A DNA stretch of 64,000 nucleotides from Prochlorococcus sp. AG-388-A01. Its GTDB lineage: Bacteria > Cyanobacteriota > Cyanobacteriia > PCC-6307 > Cyanobiaceae. A model generated the notes under the pieces. The model did not search any database. It saw nothing but the letters and a program-made list of their open reading frames with translations, and was not told the origin of the DNA. The position numbers and the translations under genes are program-made. Numbering within the stretch: position 1 is the stretch's first letter; every line of letters begins with the position of its first letter. The stretch is from NCBI GenBank assembly GCA_003279945.1, contig QCGK01000001.1:302211-366210 (forward strand). Direction: 5' to 3'. Shown here one piece after another: positions 10,062 to 19,009 of this stretch.

Positions 10062-10143
10062 GCGGACGTGGCGGAATTGGTAGACGCGCACGTCTAAGGA
10101 GCGTGTGGCTTAGGCCTTGCGAGTTCAAGTCTCGCCGTCCGCA
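10062..10143 (+). tRNA. tRNA-Leu, anticodon AAG as read from the sequence
   Basis: Class II tRNA of 82 bases. Acceptor strands GCGGACG and CGTCCGC pair fully with discriminator A at 10143; CCA is not encoded. The D arm is GCGGAATTGGTAGACGC. The anticodon stem is CACGT/GCGTG around the loop CTAAGGA, placing the anticodon AAG at 10096-10098 between T33 and G37. The long variable arm contains GGC/GCC, and the T arm is GCGAG-TTCAAGT-CTCGC. The long variable arm and overall sequence say leucine. An A at position 34 is unusual for bacteria. Confidence 0.95.
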
Positions 10144-10147
10144 TTTT

Positions 10148-11434
10148 ATGTATTCTTTTTTAACTGCAATGAAAAAAAAATCACTTGCAGTAGTTATAGT
10201 TTCTAATGGTCCAGGTGAATTAGCTACGTGGGTCAGACCGGTAGTTGATGAACTTAACAAAATCAATAAATCTCAATGTGAAAACGATATCTTGGATTTC
10301 AATCTTAGATTAGTCTTAGTTCCTTGCCCAAATGCTACTGGTAAAGAATTTATAGTTGCAAATTCATGGAATAAATTCGAATTGATTACTAAATCAAACA
10401 GTTTTTGGAAATTAATAATAAACCCATATTCTTTTGCAAATTGGCCAAAAAAAGGGATTGTGATTTTCCTTGGAGGAGATCAATTTTGGAGCATTTTATT
10501 AGCTAAAAGATTAGGCTATATGAATATCAAATATGCTGAATGGATTTCACGATGGCCTCAATGGACAGATAAAATTGCAGCTATGAACGCAAAAGTAAAG
10601 GAATTAATACCTAAAGCATATAGGAATAGATGTCAAATAATAGGAGATTTGATGGCAGATATCGAATTACAAAGTGAAATATCATTAAAAGATAAGCAAA
10701 AGCACTATATTGCATTATTACCTGGTTCTAAGAAAGCCAAGCTATCTATTGGAATTCCTTTTTTCTTAGAAATAGCAGATAATATCGCAAAAAAAAATAA
10801 AAATATAAATTTTATAATCCCCATCGCCCCAACTACCAATAAAAGTGAATACTTATTCTTTCAAAGCGATAAAAATCCTATTGCACAATATTACACTTCC
10901 AAAATCAAAACAATTAAAAACATTAAAGATTCCATTTTTGATTATGAAATTAAAACATCAAAAAATACAACGATTTATCTAGTAAAGAAAAATCCTTGCT
11001 ACGAAATATTAAAAGAATGTGAACTGGCAATTACAACTGTAGGGGCAAATACTTCAGAATTAGCAGCAATCGCTCTTCCAATGTTAGTTGTTCTACCAAC
11101 TCAACATTTAAATATGATGAATGCTTGGGATGGTATCTTTGGATTAATAGGAAAAATTTCGATTATAAATAGATTCATAACTTTTATAGTGAAATTTTTC
11201 TACTTTAAAAAAAAGAAGTTTTTTGCTTGGCCAAATATTAAAGCAAAAAAAATGATTGTCCCAGAAAGGATAGGCAATATTTCGCCAAAAAAAATTGCAA
11301 AAGAAGTATTATTTCTAATTAAAAATAGAGATCAATTAAAAAGTATGAGGAAAAATTTACTTAAAGAAAGAGGAGAAAAAGGAGCCACTGCAAAACTTGC
11401 TTATATAATTTTTGATTCAATAAAACAACTTTAA
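10148..11434 (+). CDS. LpxB-like (lipid-A-disaccharide-synthase-related) protein
   Basis: About 428 residues, related to LpxB-type glycosyltransferases; a cyanobacterial subfamily is known whose acceptor is undefined. Visible features are the N-terminal VVIVSNGPGELATWVRPV motif, LLPGSKKAK in the middle, and ITTVGANTSELAA followed by LPTQHLN, which is the nucleotide-sugar-binding region. The reading frame stays open upstream through the tRNA, so I place the start at the first ATG after it; a second ATG at 10169 is equally possible. It runs convergently with the PRC-barrel gene. Confidence 0.85.
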   Translation: MYSFLTAMKKKSLAVVIVSNGPGELATWVRPVVDELNKINKSQCENDILDFNLRLVLVPCPNATGKEFIVANSWNKFELITKSNSFWKLIINPYSFANWPKKGIVIFLGGDQFWSILLAKRLGYMNIKYAEWISRWPQWTDKIAAMNAKVKELIPKAYRNRCQIIGDLMADIELQSEISLKDKQKHYIALLPGSKKAKLSIGIPFFLEIADNIAKKNKNINFIIPIAPTTNKSEYLFFQSDKNPIAQYYTSKIKTIKNIKDSIFDYEIKTSKNTTIYLVKKNPCYEILKECELAITTVGANTSELAAIALPMLVVLPTQHLNMMNAWDGIFGLIGKISIINRFITFIVKFFYFKKKKFFAWPNIKAKKMIVPERIGNISPKKIAKEVLFLIKNRDQLKSMRKNLLKERGEKGATAKLAYIIFDSIKQL

Positions 11435-11437
11435 TAA

Positions 11438-12499
11438 TTACCAAGGATCTTCAATATCAAAGTTTTCTGATTTTTTATTATCTTTAACTAAATTTTTTTC
11501 ATCTAATGGTTCAATATCTAAAGTTTCTATTGCATTTTGAATTGGTCTTTTCGATGCCAAATTCATATTTGATGGTTTCTGGATTTTTAAATCAATATTT
11601 TTTTCTTCATCTACTTGATTAGAAATATTTTGATTATCGATCGTATCAGAGTAATCATTCTCCATATATAGCTTTTTTCTTTTATTAATTTCTTCTGAAG
11701 AACCCTTTATTTCAACATATTGAAGTTCATTTTCATAATCATCTTCATAATCATCTGCATATTCATCTTGTTCTTGAACAACTTCTTCTTCATATTCGTC
11801 AACCAAATTGATTTGTTGTTCTGATTCCGAACCAGACAGTAATTGATTCTCAACTGGTACAAGATTTCCTGAGTATCCACCTGATTCCCTTTCGTCCCAT
11901 GCAGAGCCTCCTACTCCAAGTTTCTCAAGCAGTCCACTACTTAATTGGTTCAATTTCTCTTCAGCACCTTCATAAACAATAATTCTATCTGTACCACTAC
12001 TTACTATTTCCTCAACAGGAATTTCCCAAGTACTTAAAACTCCCTCCCCTAAAAGCGGAACACCGACTGCACCCATGACAAGAGAAATCAAATCACCAGT
12101 CTCGATATCAAAAGAAAAACCAAGCACTCTGCCTAAAAGTTGTCCAGACTCTGTAATCACCTGACAATTAATTACCTTTCCATATCTTTCTGGAGAAAAA
12201 CCTTCGCTCAATGAATCTAAAGAGTCTACTAATATGACATCTCCAACTTGCTTAATACTTTCCAAAGGCATCCATTTTGGTAACCCTGGTAAAAATCTTG
12301 TAAGTGGATTATCTCTAAGTCCCAAAGCAACCACTTCTCTTCTGTCAATATCAACAACAACTTCGCCAACTACGCCTAAACGCCTGCCAGTATCAGTTGT
12401 TATAACTTGAGTTCCCATCAATTCTGATCTCAACCATAACCGTTCGCTAGGAACTGAATTAGGACGATTTTTATTTGCAGATGTTTTAGACAAACTCAT
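11438..12499 (-). CDS. PRC-barrel domain protein with acidic C-terminus
   Basis: Protein of 353 residues. Residues about 25-110 and 110-185 form two PRC-barrel-like units (LMGTQVITTDTGRRLGVVGEVVVD, then VITESGQLLGRVLGFSFD). The rest (about 225-353) is rich in Asp/Glu/Asn and probably disordered. PRC barrels occur in photosynthetic reaction-centre H subunits and in RNA-processing proteins. This cyanobacterial two-barrel form has no assigned function that I know. It follows smc on the same strand after 45 bases, so co-transcription is likely. Confidence 0.8.
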   Translation of the reverse strand: MSLSKTSANKNRPNSVPSERLWLRSELMGTQVITTDTGRRLGVVGEVVVDIDRREVVALGLRDNPLTRFLPGLPKWMPLESIKQVGDVILVDSLDSLSEGFSPERYGKVINCQVITESGQLLGRVLGFSFDIETGDLISLVMGAVGVPLLGEGVLSTWEIPVEEIVSSGTDRIIVYEGAEEKLNQLSSGLLEKLGVGGSAWDERESGGYSGNLVPVENQLLSGSESEQQINLVDEYEEEVVQEQDEYADDYEDDYENELQYVEIKGSSEEINKRKKLYMENDYSDTIDNQNISNQVDEEKNIDLKIQKPSNMNLASKRPIQNAIETLDIEPLDEKNLVKDNKKSENFDIEDPW

Positions 12500-12544
12500 A
12501 AATATCTTTTTATCATTCTGACGTATAAATTTAAAAAAGTGGGT

Positions 12545-15500
12545 TTATGCAGCATTTGGTAACCCAAGAACTTGAGTATTAGCACCTCTTGCTTGCGCAA
12601 CACCAATTGTTCGTTCAGACGCACTTATCATAGGCCTTCTATGACTTACGACTATAAATTGCGCATTTGATGACTGATTAGATATTAATTTTGATAACCT
12701 TTCAACGTTTATACCATCTAAAAAACTATCAACCTCATCTAGTGCATAAAAGGGTGAAGGTTGATACTTTTGCAAAGCAAATAAAAAACTTAAAGCAGTT
12801 AATGATTTTTCGCCACCGGACATGGAAGCTAATCTTCTGACGTTTTTGCCCTTAGGATGAGCAACTAAGGTTAAGCCACCTTCCAAAGGAGAACTAGGAT
12901 TTTCAAGCTGCAGGAAACCATCTCCATCAGATAAATTTGCAAAAATTTCTCTAAAATGCTTATCAACTTCTACAAATGCTTGCATAAAAGCCTCTTGACG
13001 CATAGTCGATACAGTTTCAATTCTCAGCAATAATTCAGATCTTTCATTAGATAAAATTTCTAATTTTTCACGTAAACCATTTAATCTCTCAATTAATTCT
13101 TCTAATTCATCAAGAGCCAACATATTTACAGGCTCTAAGCTTTGTAATTTTGCATTGAGGATCGAGATTTCTGATTGTAAATCTTCAAGACTCTTGCCTT
13201 CATATTGTCCAAACTCAGGAAGAGGACTAGGTAGATCTTTTTTATAATTTTCTAATTTTATTTTCTCGCTCCTCATCTCTTCTTTAAGAGAATGAATATC
13301 TCTTTCGAGGTATTCCAACTTTAAAAGGAAGTTATTATAATCTTGCCTTTTATTTGAAATTGAGGCGTTTAATTCATCTCTTTTTCTTCTCAATAAACCT
13401 AAATCTTTTTCCAAAGAAATTTTTTGATTATCAAGAACTAGAAGCTCTTTTTTATATTCATCTCTTTTTTCTATCCATTCACTATGAGAAATCGCAAGAT
13501 CTTTGATTGATTCCTGCAAATTTTTTTCTTTTATTAATGTAATTTTTAATGAATTATTGATACGTTCTTTATTTAAAGCAAATTGATTCTTCTTATCTAA
13601 TAATGTATCTCTCTCCTGAATAAGTAATTCAAGTTTTTTATCCAAATTATTAAATTCATTATTAAAAACTATTAGTGATGATTTTTGATTTTTTTCATAA
13701 TTATTTTTAAGAATGATTTGCAATTTATCAAATTTGTCTTGATTGGGCTTAAGTTTATTTTTTAAACGATCTAATTCTCCAAGCAATAAACTATTAGCAC
13801 TATCAAGTTTATTTAATCTAGATTTACAATGCTCAATTCTTTGTACGACATCATCAAGAGAATTTTTATTTACTTCTATTTCTTTATTAAATGCGGCACA
13901 ATCCTCAATTATTTGACTATGGTTTGAATTTAATGCACTGAGTCTATTGGTTTTTATGATCAAATCATTATTTGACTCTTTTAAAGCTTCTTCAATAACC
14001 AATAATCTTTCTTCCATAGGGCTAGAGTCATCAAGATCATTATTAATTCCAAATCTATAAGCTAAATCTTTTTTTAACTTACTACCTCCTGTAATAGCAC
14101 CACTTGCCTCTAATAATTCTCCACTTAAAGTAACTAGCCTAATTTTTTGTTTAGATAACCTAGCTGAAGCTAAATCTGAAAAAACCAAAGTCTCTCCAAA
14201 AACATATCTAAAAACTTCAGCATACACTGCTTCAAAAGAAATTAAATTAATAGCTTTATCAATAAAACCAGGTTCTTTATTATTCTCAAATCTTGCAATT
14301 GCATAATTCTTTGTTTGACTTTTAATTCTATTTAAAGGTAAAAAAGTTAATCTTCCTGCCTTCTTCTTTTTAAGAATTTCAATTGCTTTAGCCGCAATAT
14401 GATCATTATCAACAACAATTTGCCCGAGTCTATTTCCTGCTGCAATTTCCAATGCGTATCTATTTTTCTCACTAACCTCTCCAAGTTGAGCTACATAGCC
14501 ATGTATACCCTCTAGCCCTGCTTCTAAAAGAATTCGGAGAGCGTATGAACCTCTGGATTCATTTAAAACTTCTTTTCTACTTTCAAATCGTGATAAATCC
14601 TTTTCAAGACTTAATTGTTCGTTATTTAGCCTTAATTTAGTTTTATTTAATACATCGATTTCATTTTTTAAAGAATTAATTTCTGCGCTATTACTTACCA
14701 ATTTATTATTTTTCAAGTCGGCTGTTTCTTTTTTTCTTTTGTTTCTTTCTAAAAGTTTCTGTTGTTCTGAAATCAAAGCATCTAACTGAGAAGATATTTC
14801 ATCTTTTTGAATATTATTTTGAATTGTCTCTTCTTCAACTTTTCTTTTATTTAATTCCAAAGGACTAATTATATTTTTTAAATTATCTAGCTCATCATTT
14901 AATTTGATACTTTGTTTTGAGAATTCACCAGATTCTCCAGCTGCATCAGAAAGTTTTTTTCTGGATAATTTATGTTTTAAAGTAAGATCATCAATTTGCA
15001 AGTTTAATTTATTTAAAAAATTCTCATCAAAATTTTCTTGCTTCATCTTTTCTGTCTCTATATTCCTCTTAGATATTGAAATTTCATCTCGCTGTTTTTG
15101 TAATTTAATTCCCTCTTCTTTATTCTGACTTGATATTCTATCAAGTTCTCTCAAGCTAGAATTAATACTTCCAATATCTGAATTCACTTTTATTAAATTA
15201 TCCTCTCCTTTCTCCTTAAGCTCAGCAACCAATATCTTCATGGCACCTTCTAAGACGGATATTTCTTTATTAATCGATTCTTTTTGTTGATTAAATAAAA
15301 TTTTATTTTTTTCAATTTCCGTTTCTTTTTTGTCTATAGATTCGACGTGCTTAACTTGTTTATCAAAAATAAGAACTTTCTCTAATTCTATTATTTTAAG
15401 GAGTTTTCCCTTTAATTCTTTATATCTTTTAGCTTTTTCACATTCTTTTTCAAGCTTATTTTTACTAGATTGCAATTCATTTTCTAATATTTCACACCTT

Positions 15501-16129
15501 TCTTGTCTTTCAAAAACATCATTTAATTTTGCATTAGTTTGTTCTATTCTCGTATCAAAAAGTGCGACTCCTGCTAATTCATCAATAAGATTCCTTCTCT
15601 CCTTATTATTCATTGATACTATTCTTGTGACATCACCCTGCATAACAACATTGCTACCCTCTGGATCAACACTAATTTCCCTTAAAATTTTCTGTATTTG
15701 TTGCAAAGTGCATTGTTGTCCATCAGAAGTATAAGTCGAAGCGTAAGAACCTCCAGGCATAAGCCTTAACTTTCTAGAAACTACCCATTCTTTTTGATCC
15801 TTTTTAAGAGAAATATCATCTTCTTCTAATTCCAAAGGAGGAAGATCCTCTCTAGGAGACCAATCCTGAATATTAAATTTTACTGATACAAATGTTTCAG
15901 ATGATTTACCCTCTTTAACTTTGGAATTATTTATTAGATCTGGTAATCTTTCTGCTCTCATCCCTCTACTATTAGCTAAGCCTAAACAAAACAAAATACC
16001 ATCTAAAATATTACTCTTGCCAGAGCCATTAGGCCCAGTAACCACTGTAAATCCCTCTTCAAGAGGAATTTTTATATTTCCCCCAAAAGATTTAAAATTT
16101 TCAAATTCGACCTGATTGATATGTACCAA
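12545..16129 (-). CDS. smc: Chromosome segregation protein SMC
   Basis: ATPase of 1194 residues that organises and segregates the chromosome with ScpA/ScpB. The N-terminal Walker A is GPNGSGKSN (K38). Two long coiled-coil arms flank a hinge at about 520-650 (GLEGIHGYVAQLGEV, then RLVTLSGELLEASGAITGG). The C-terminal ABC signature SMSGGEKSLTALS and Walker B FYALDEVDSFLDG complete the head. The length is standard. The ParA-like gene at 20.7 kb is not adjacent. Confidence 0.97.
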   Translation of the reverse strand: MVHINQVEFENFKSFGGNIKIPLEEGFTVVTGPNGSGKSNILDGILFCLGLANSRGMRAERLPDLINNSKVKEGKSSETFVSVKFNIQDWSPREDLPPLELEEDDISLKKDQKEWVVSRKLRLMPGGSYASTYTSDGQQCTLQQIQKILREISVDPEGSNVVMQGDVTRIVSMNNKERRNLIDELAGVALFDTRIEQTNAKLNDVFERQERCEILENELQSSKNKLEKECEKAKRYKELKGKLLKIIELEKVLIFDKQVKHVESIDKKETEIEKNKILFNQQKESINKEISVLEGAMKILVAELKEKGEDNLIKVNSDIGSINSSLRELDRISSQNKEEGIKLQKQRDEISISKRNIETEKMKQENFDENFLNKLNLQIDDLTLKHKLSRKKLSDAAGESGEFSKQSIKLNDELDNLKNIISPLELNKRKVEEETIQNNIQKDEISSQLDALISEQQKLLERNKRKKETADLKNNKLVSNSAEINSLKNEIDVLNKTKLRLNNEQLSLEKDLSRFESRKEVLNESRGSYALRILLEAGLEGIHGYVAQLGEVSEKNRYALEIAAGNRLGQIVVDNDHIAAKAIEILKKKKAGRLTFLPLNRIKSQTKNYAIARFENNKEPGFIDKAINLISFEAVYAEVFRYVFGETLVFSDLASARLSKQKIRLVTLSGELLEASGAITGGSKLKKDLAYRFGINNDLDDSSPMEERLLVIEEALKESNNDLIIKTNRLSALNSNHSQIIEDCAAFNKEIEVNKNSLDDVVQRIEHCKSRLNKLDSANSLLLGELDRLKNKLKPNQDKFDKLQIILKNNYEKNQKSSLIVFNNEFNNLDKKLELLIQERDTLLDKKNQFALNKERINNSLKITLIKEKNLQESIKDLAISHSEWIEKRDEYKKELLVLDNQKISLEKDLGLLRRKRDELNASISNKRQDYNNFLLKLEYLERDIHSLKEEMRSEKIKLENYKKDLPSPLPEFGQYEGKSLEDLQSEISILNAKLQSLEPVNMLALDELEELIERLNGLREKLEILSNERSELLLRIETVSTMRQEAFMQAFVEVDKHFREIFANLSDGDGFLQLENPSSPLEGGLTLVAHPKGKNVRRLASMSGGEKSLTALSFLFALQKYQPSPFYALDEVDSFLDGINVERLSKLISNQSSNAQFIVVSHRRPMISASERTIGVAQARGANTQVLGLPNAA

Positions 16130-16211
16130 TCTGAAGTCTCAATAGCTAAATAAGAATAACCAATTTGCAAAAATTCTCAAGAGAAATATTACGATTATTT
16201 ATAAATGAATA

Positions 16212-16574
16212 TTAATTATATTTGCTTAATTTACAAGAATTGCCGGAAATTTCAAACACACCATTAAGAAGGTGGCCTTCCAAAATGAATCTAAAACAGT
16301 CAGAGTATGAATTATCAGAAACATTTGTAAATATTCCATGGTCTATTCTTCTTACGAAGCCTCTATTTCCAGAGAGTTCATATTGTTCCCTAGCTAGCCA
16401 TACAAGTCTATGGTTTGGCTGTTTAAGAATTTCTATAGAAGCTTGATTTAATAAAGGTAGTTTTAAAAATTTCCAAGTTAAACAATCTATTTCATTTTCA
16501 ACAAGAAAATCATAATGAATATCCAAAGATTTATCAGAATAAACTTTATGTTCAAGCAAAACCCATTTATTCAT
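16212..16574 (-). CDS. Small protein resembling the LigD 3'-phosphoesterase domain
   Basis: Protein of 120 residues, normally left hypothetical. Two stretches fit the DNA-ligase-D phosphoesterase fold: LLEHK...LDIHYDFLVE...LTW (H9, H20, D22, W34) against the family HYDxRLE...W pattern, and NHRLVWL...LSGNRGFVRRIDHGIF (H55, R71, D78). In that family the HxD pair and the later His bind metal. The Arg after HYDF is a Leu here (L24). No Ku or ligase gene is nearby. The match was made by eye, so function is a hypothesis. It lies upstream of smc on the same strand. Confidence 0.6.
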   Translation of the reverse strand: MNKWVLLEHKVYSDKSLDIHYDFLVENEIDCLTWKFLKLPLLNQASIEILKQPNHRLVWLAREQYELSGNRGFVRRIDHGIFTNVSDNSYSDCFRFILEGHLLNGVFEISGNSCKLSKYN

Positions 16575-16652
16575 TATCTAGTTGATAAAAAATCCAATCA
16601 ACTTTAAAACAAAGTTGACTTAAATATATTTTTTTTAAGGTTGTTTTGCTAT

Positions 16653-16790
16653 TTAATTACTTGCATCAGGGACAAATCTTAAAGCAATGAATAGCAAACT
16701 TCCAGCTCCTGCGATAGCTGCAGCTACTAATCCAATATCTGTAGGAATTGTGCGAGATGCAAAAATGAATGATGCAAATGTGATATCCAT
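16653..16790 (-). CDS. Small single-helix membrane protein (45 aa)
   Basis: An in-frame ATG at 16808 would give 51 residues, but I prefer the start at 16790 (MDITFASF), which is nearer the size of small photosystem and NDH subunits. The central segment TDIGLVAAAIAGAGSLLFIAL is one clear membrane helix, followed by RFVPDASN. The clean reading frame and composition suggest a real thylakoid-type small subunit. I cannot match it to PsaI, PsaM, PsbM, PsbN, PsbZ, Psb30 or PetG/L/M/N as I remember them. Confidence 0.65.
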   Translation of the reverse strand: MDITFASFIFASRTIPTDIGLVAAAIAGAGSLLFIALRFVPDASN

Positions 16791-16978
16791 GATTAAATTT
16801 AAACTCATTTAATAAATTCAGTAACAGCTTAACAAAACCTTCTTGCAGAACAGAGTAGATAAATAAAATGTAAATAAACTTTTATATGTTTTTATTCTAC
16901 ATAAATCGTACAAATCTTTAGATAAGGGTTCCAAATTAAGAAAATAGGGACTAATCTTAAAATAATCAAGATTAAATA

Positions 16979-17440
16979 ATGGAGACTTACGATCCTCCCA
17001 AAGAAGTAGAAGAAAAATTAGATAACTCTGAACTTCCTGAACAAGAAGTTATCTTGGAAAAATGGTTACTTGAAAAAATTGATAGTTTAATACCTTTGAT
17101 AAAAGAAAAATGGCCTACTATTGCTCAGCAAACCATTGAGGCTACAAAAGGGAGTATTGATGATTTAGTTAAAGTAATAGCAAGCCATACTGGAACCTCC
17201 ACAATTGGCACAAAACGCCAACTATTTGAAATCATTGATTCAATCCGAGAAAACAATTGGGAAATCTCAGAAAAAATTGAACCTATCGAAAGTCAATTAG
17301 AAGAGTTATTAGAAGAACTTAACAATACTCTTAGACCAAAAATAGAGAGTCCAATAAGAAAAAAACCACTATTATCTATTGCTATTGCGGCTGGTATTGG
17401 TTTACTGATAGGGAGTCTACTAAACAGTGGCAGAAAATAA
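16979..17440 (+). CDS. Hypothetical protein with C-terminal glycine-zipper anchor
   Basis: Protein of 153 residues: an acidic, helical N-terminal part (1-125) rich in Glu and Leu, then a short membrane anchor SIAIAAGIGLLIGSLLNSGRK. This C-terminal pattern of small residues resembles the ElaB/YqjD (DUF883) group of ribosome- and membrane-associated proteins. The next gene encodes a holin-superfamily-like membrane protein, as yqjE follows yqjD in enterobacteria, which supports but does not prove the link. The frames may overlap by 14 bases. Confidence 0.7.
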   Translation: METYDPPKEVEEKLDNSELPEQEVILEKWLLEKIDSLIPLIKEKWPTIAQQTIEATKGSIDDLVKVIASHTGTSTIGTKRQLFEIIDSIRENNWEISEKIEPIESQLEELLEELNNTLRPKIESPIRKKPLLSIAIAAGIGLLIGSLLNSGRK

Positions 17441-17828
17441 TATGGAAAAACCAAAAAATAAGAACTTTGCAAATACTGCTTCAAGAATTTCAGCTATCGC
17501 AAGTTCAGTGATGGATTTACATGTAAGAATAGCTCTTCAAGAAGTAGATAGAGAAAAAAGAAGATTAATTAGTGGTGGAATATTTTTAGCAATTGGAATT
17601 ACATTATTATTGTTAGTACTAATTTGTATCCATATTATATTTTATCTTTTTCTAACAAATTATAATAACTGGAATATTGAATATAATTTATTACTCATAA
17701 TATTTATCGATTTATTTCTTGCAGGCTTAAGTTTAAAGCTTGGAGGAAAATTAGCCAAAGGTCCTTATCTACCACAAACATTAGAGGGTTTAGGTAAGAC
17801 AACAAAGGCCGTTTTAGGCAAAAAATAA
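17427..17828 (+). CDS. Phage-holin-superfamily-like (YqjE type) membrane protein
   Basis: Protein of 133 residues with a basic amphipathic N-terminal region (SSVMDLHVRIALQEVDREKRR) and two membrane helices (about 48-72 and 84-106), the layout of YqjE/DUF1469 proteins. The GTG start at 17427 overlaps the upstream gene by 14 bases and has GGAG 11 bases before it. An ATG at 17442 is the alternative, giving 128 residues. It is probably co-transcribed with the gene before it. The family has no lytic role proven in such contexts. Confidence 0.72.
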   Translation: MAENNMEKPKNKNFANTASRISAIASSVMDLHVRIALQEVDREKRRLISGGIFLAIGITLLLLVLICIHIIFYLFLTNYNNWNIEYNLLLIIFIDLFLAGLSLKLGGKLAKGPYLPQTLEGLGKTTKAVLGKK

Positions 17829-17829
17829 A

Positions 17830-18954
17830 TTACCTTATTAAATATTTTATCCATCTACAATCTATCCCCCCATTACTGACGGGAATTTTCATTGAAGATT
17901 TCAATTTCAAATATTTTGTTAGTTTTGGATTTCCACTAAGCAGCCAAAATTCCCAACCTGAAAAATTATTCTTTAGGAAGATGCCCATTTCTTCATATAA
18001 AGAAATCAATTCATTTTCATAACCCAATTTTTTGCCATATGGAGGATTACATATAATGATCCCAGATGTGTATTTTAATTGGAGTTCTAAAAAATCATTA
18101 TTTATAAGTTCAATATAGTTTTCAAGTCCAGCCAATGATATGTTTACTTTTGCCTGCTCAAAAACCTTTTTATTAATTTCGCAGCCTATTATTGTTGGTA
18201 ATTTTTCATAATTTATAATTTTATTTTTTGCCTTATTCTTTTCATTAAGATAAATATCTTTCCTAAAGTCCAACCAATTCTCAAAAAGATATACTTGGTC
18301 AATATTTATTGGAACTTCAAGAAACTGGTTTACTGCCTCAATTAAAAAAGTTCCTGAGCCGCACATAAAATCAATTAAAGGGACTTTGCCATTCCATTGA
18401 GTAATATTTATCAATCCAGAAGCTAAATTTTCTTTTAATGGAGCATTTCCAACTGCGGGTCTATAGCCTCGTTTGTGTAAGCTTTCCACACTACTTTGAA
18501 GACTGATAATGGCTTTATTATTATTTAAATGCAGATGAATTATAAAATCAGGATTATCTAAAGAAATATTTGATCTTTTATTCCAAACTGACTGTTGCAA
18601 ATCAGTTATAGAATTTTTTACTTGAAGAGCAGTGAAATGTGTATGACTTAAAGAGGATGTTTTCCCAGTTACTTGCACATTAAAGGTTTTTTCAAAGTGC
18701 AACCAATTTAACCAATCAAATGAATCTCTGACGCCCTCATATAAAGATTGCTTGTCATAGCAATTAAAACTTGCAATTTCTCTATAAAAACGAAAAGCTA
18801 ATCTGGAATAGAAATGAACTCTATAAAAAGTTTCGAAATCACATTCAAAATTTATAAATCTTCTATAAGTATTAACATTAAAGCCACCTAAATTTGAAAT
18901 TTCTTCAGCTAAAGATTTCTCTAGTCCCCCAGGAGCTGATGCAACTACATTCAT
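17830..18954 (-). CDS. THUMP-domain class I RNA methyltransferase (RlmL/YpsC-like)
   Basis: Protein of 374 residues. An N-terminal ferredoxin-like/THUMP region (about 1-155) recognises RNA, and a Rossmann methyltransferase domain follows, with the SAM motif LIDFMCGSGTFLIEA and the catalytic NPPYG (about 303). NPPYG enzymes methylate the exocyclic amine of guanine. By length and layout it resembles RlmL-N/YpsC, which make m2G in 23S rRNA; the exact site cannot be read here. It is divergent from the tmRNA gene. Confidence 0.9.
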   Translation of the reverse strand: MNVVASAPGGLEKSLAEEISNLGGFNVNTYRRFINFECDFETFYRVHFYSRLAFRFYREIASFNCYDKQSLYEGVRDSFDWLNWLHFEKTFNVQVTGKTSSLSHTHFTALQVKNSITDLQQSVWNKRSNISLDNPDFIIHLHLNNNKAIISLQSSVESLHKRGYRPAVGNAPLKENLASGLINITQWNGKVPLIDFMCGSGTFLIEAVNQFLEVPINIDQVYLFENWLDFRKDIYLNEKNKAKNKIINYEKLPTIIGCEINKKVFEQAKVNISLAGLENYIELINNDFLELQLKYTSGIIICNPPYGKKLGYENELISLYEEMGIFLKNNFSGWEFWLLSGNPKLTKYLKLKSSMKIPVSNGGIDCRWIKYLIR

Positions 18955-19009
18955 ATACGATAAAACTTAATAAAAAAACTATTCAATACTCATTTTGCCT
19001 GTCAGAATA

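Noticed and set aside
10049..10147. Open frame extending the LpxB-like gene upstream through tRNA-Leu
   Set aside because: It translates the tRNA itself. The coding start is better placed after the tRNA at 10148 or 10169.
10024..10266. Minus-strand frame of 80 codons across tRNA-Leu
   Set aside because: It overlaps a certain tRNA and the start of a conserved gene; composition is that of a reverse-read tRNA.
15330..15734. Plus-strand frame of 134 codons inside smc
   Set aside because: Ser/Leu/Cys-rich shadow of the coiled-coil coding sequence on the other strand; no domain seen.
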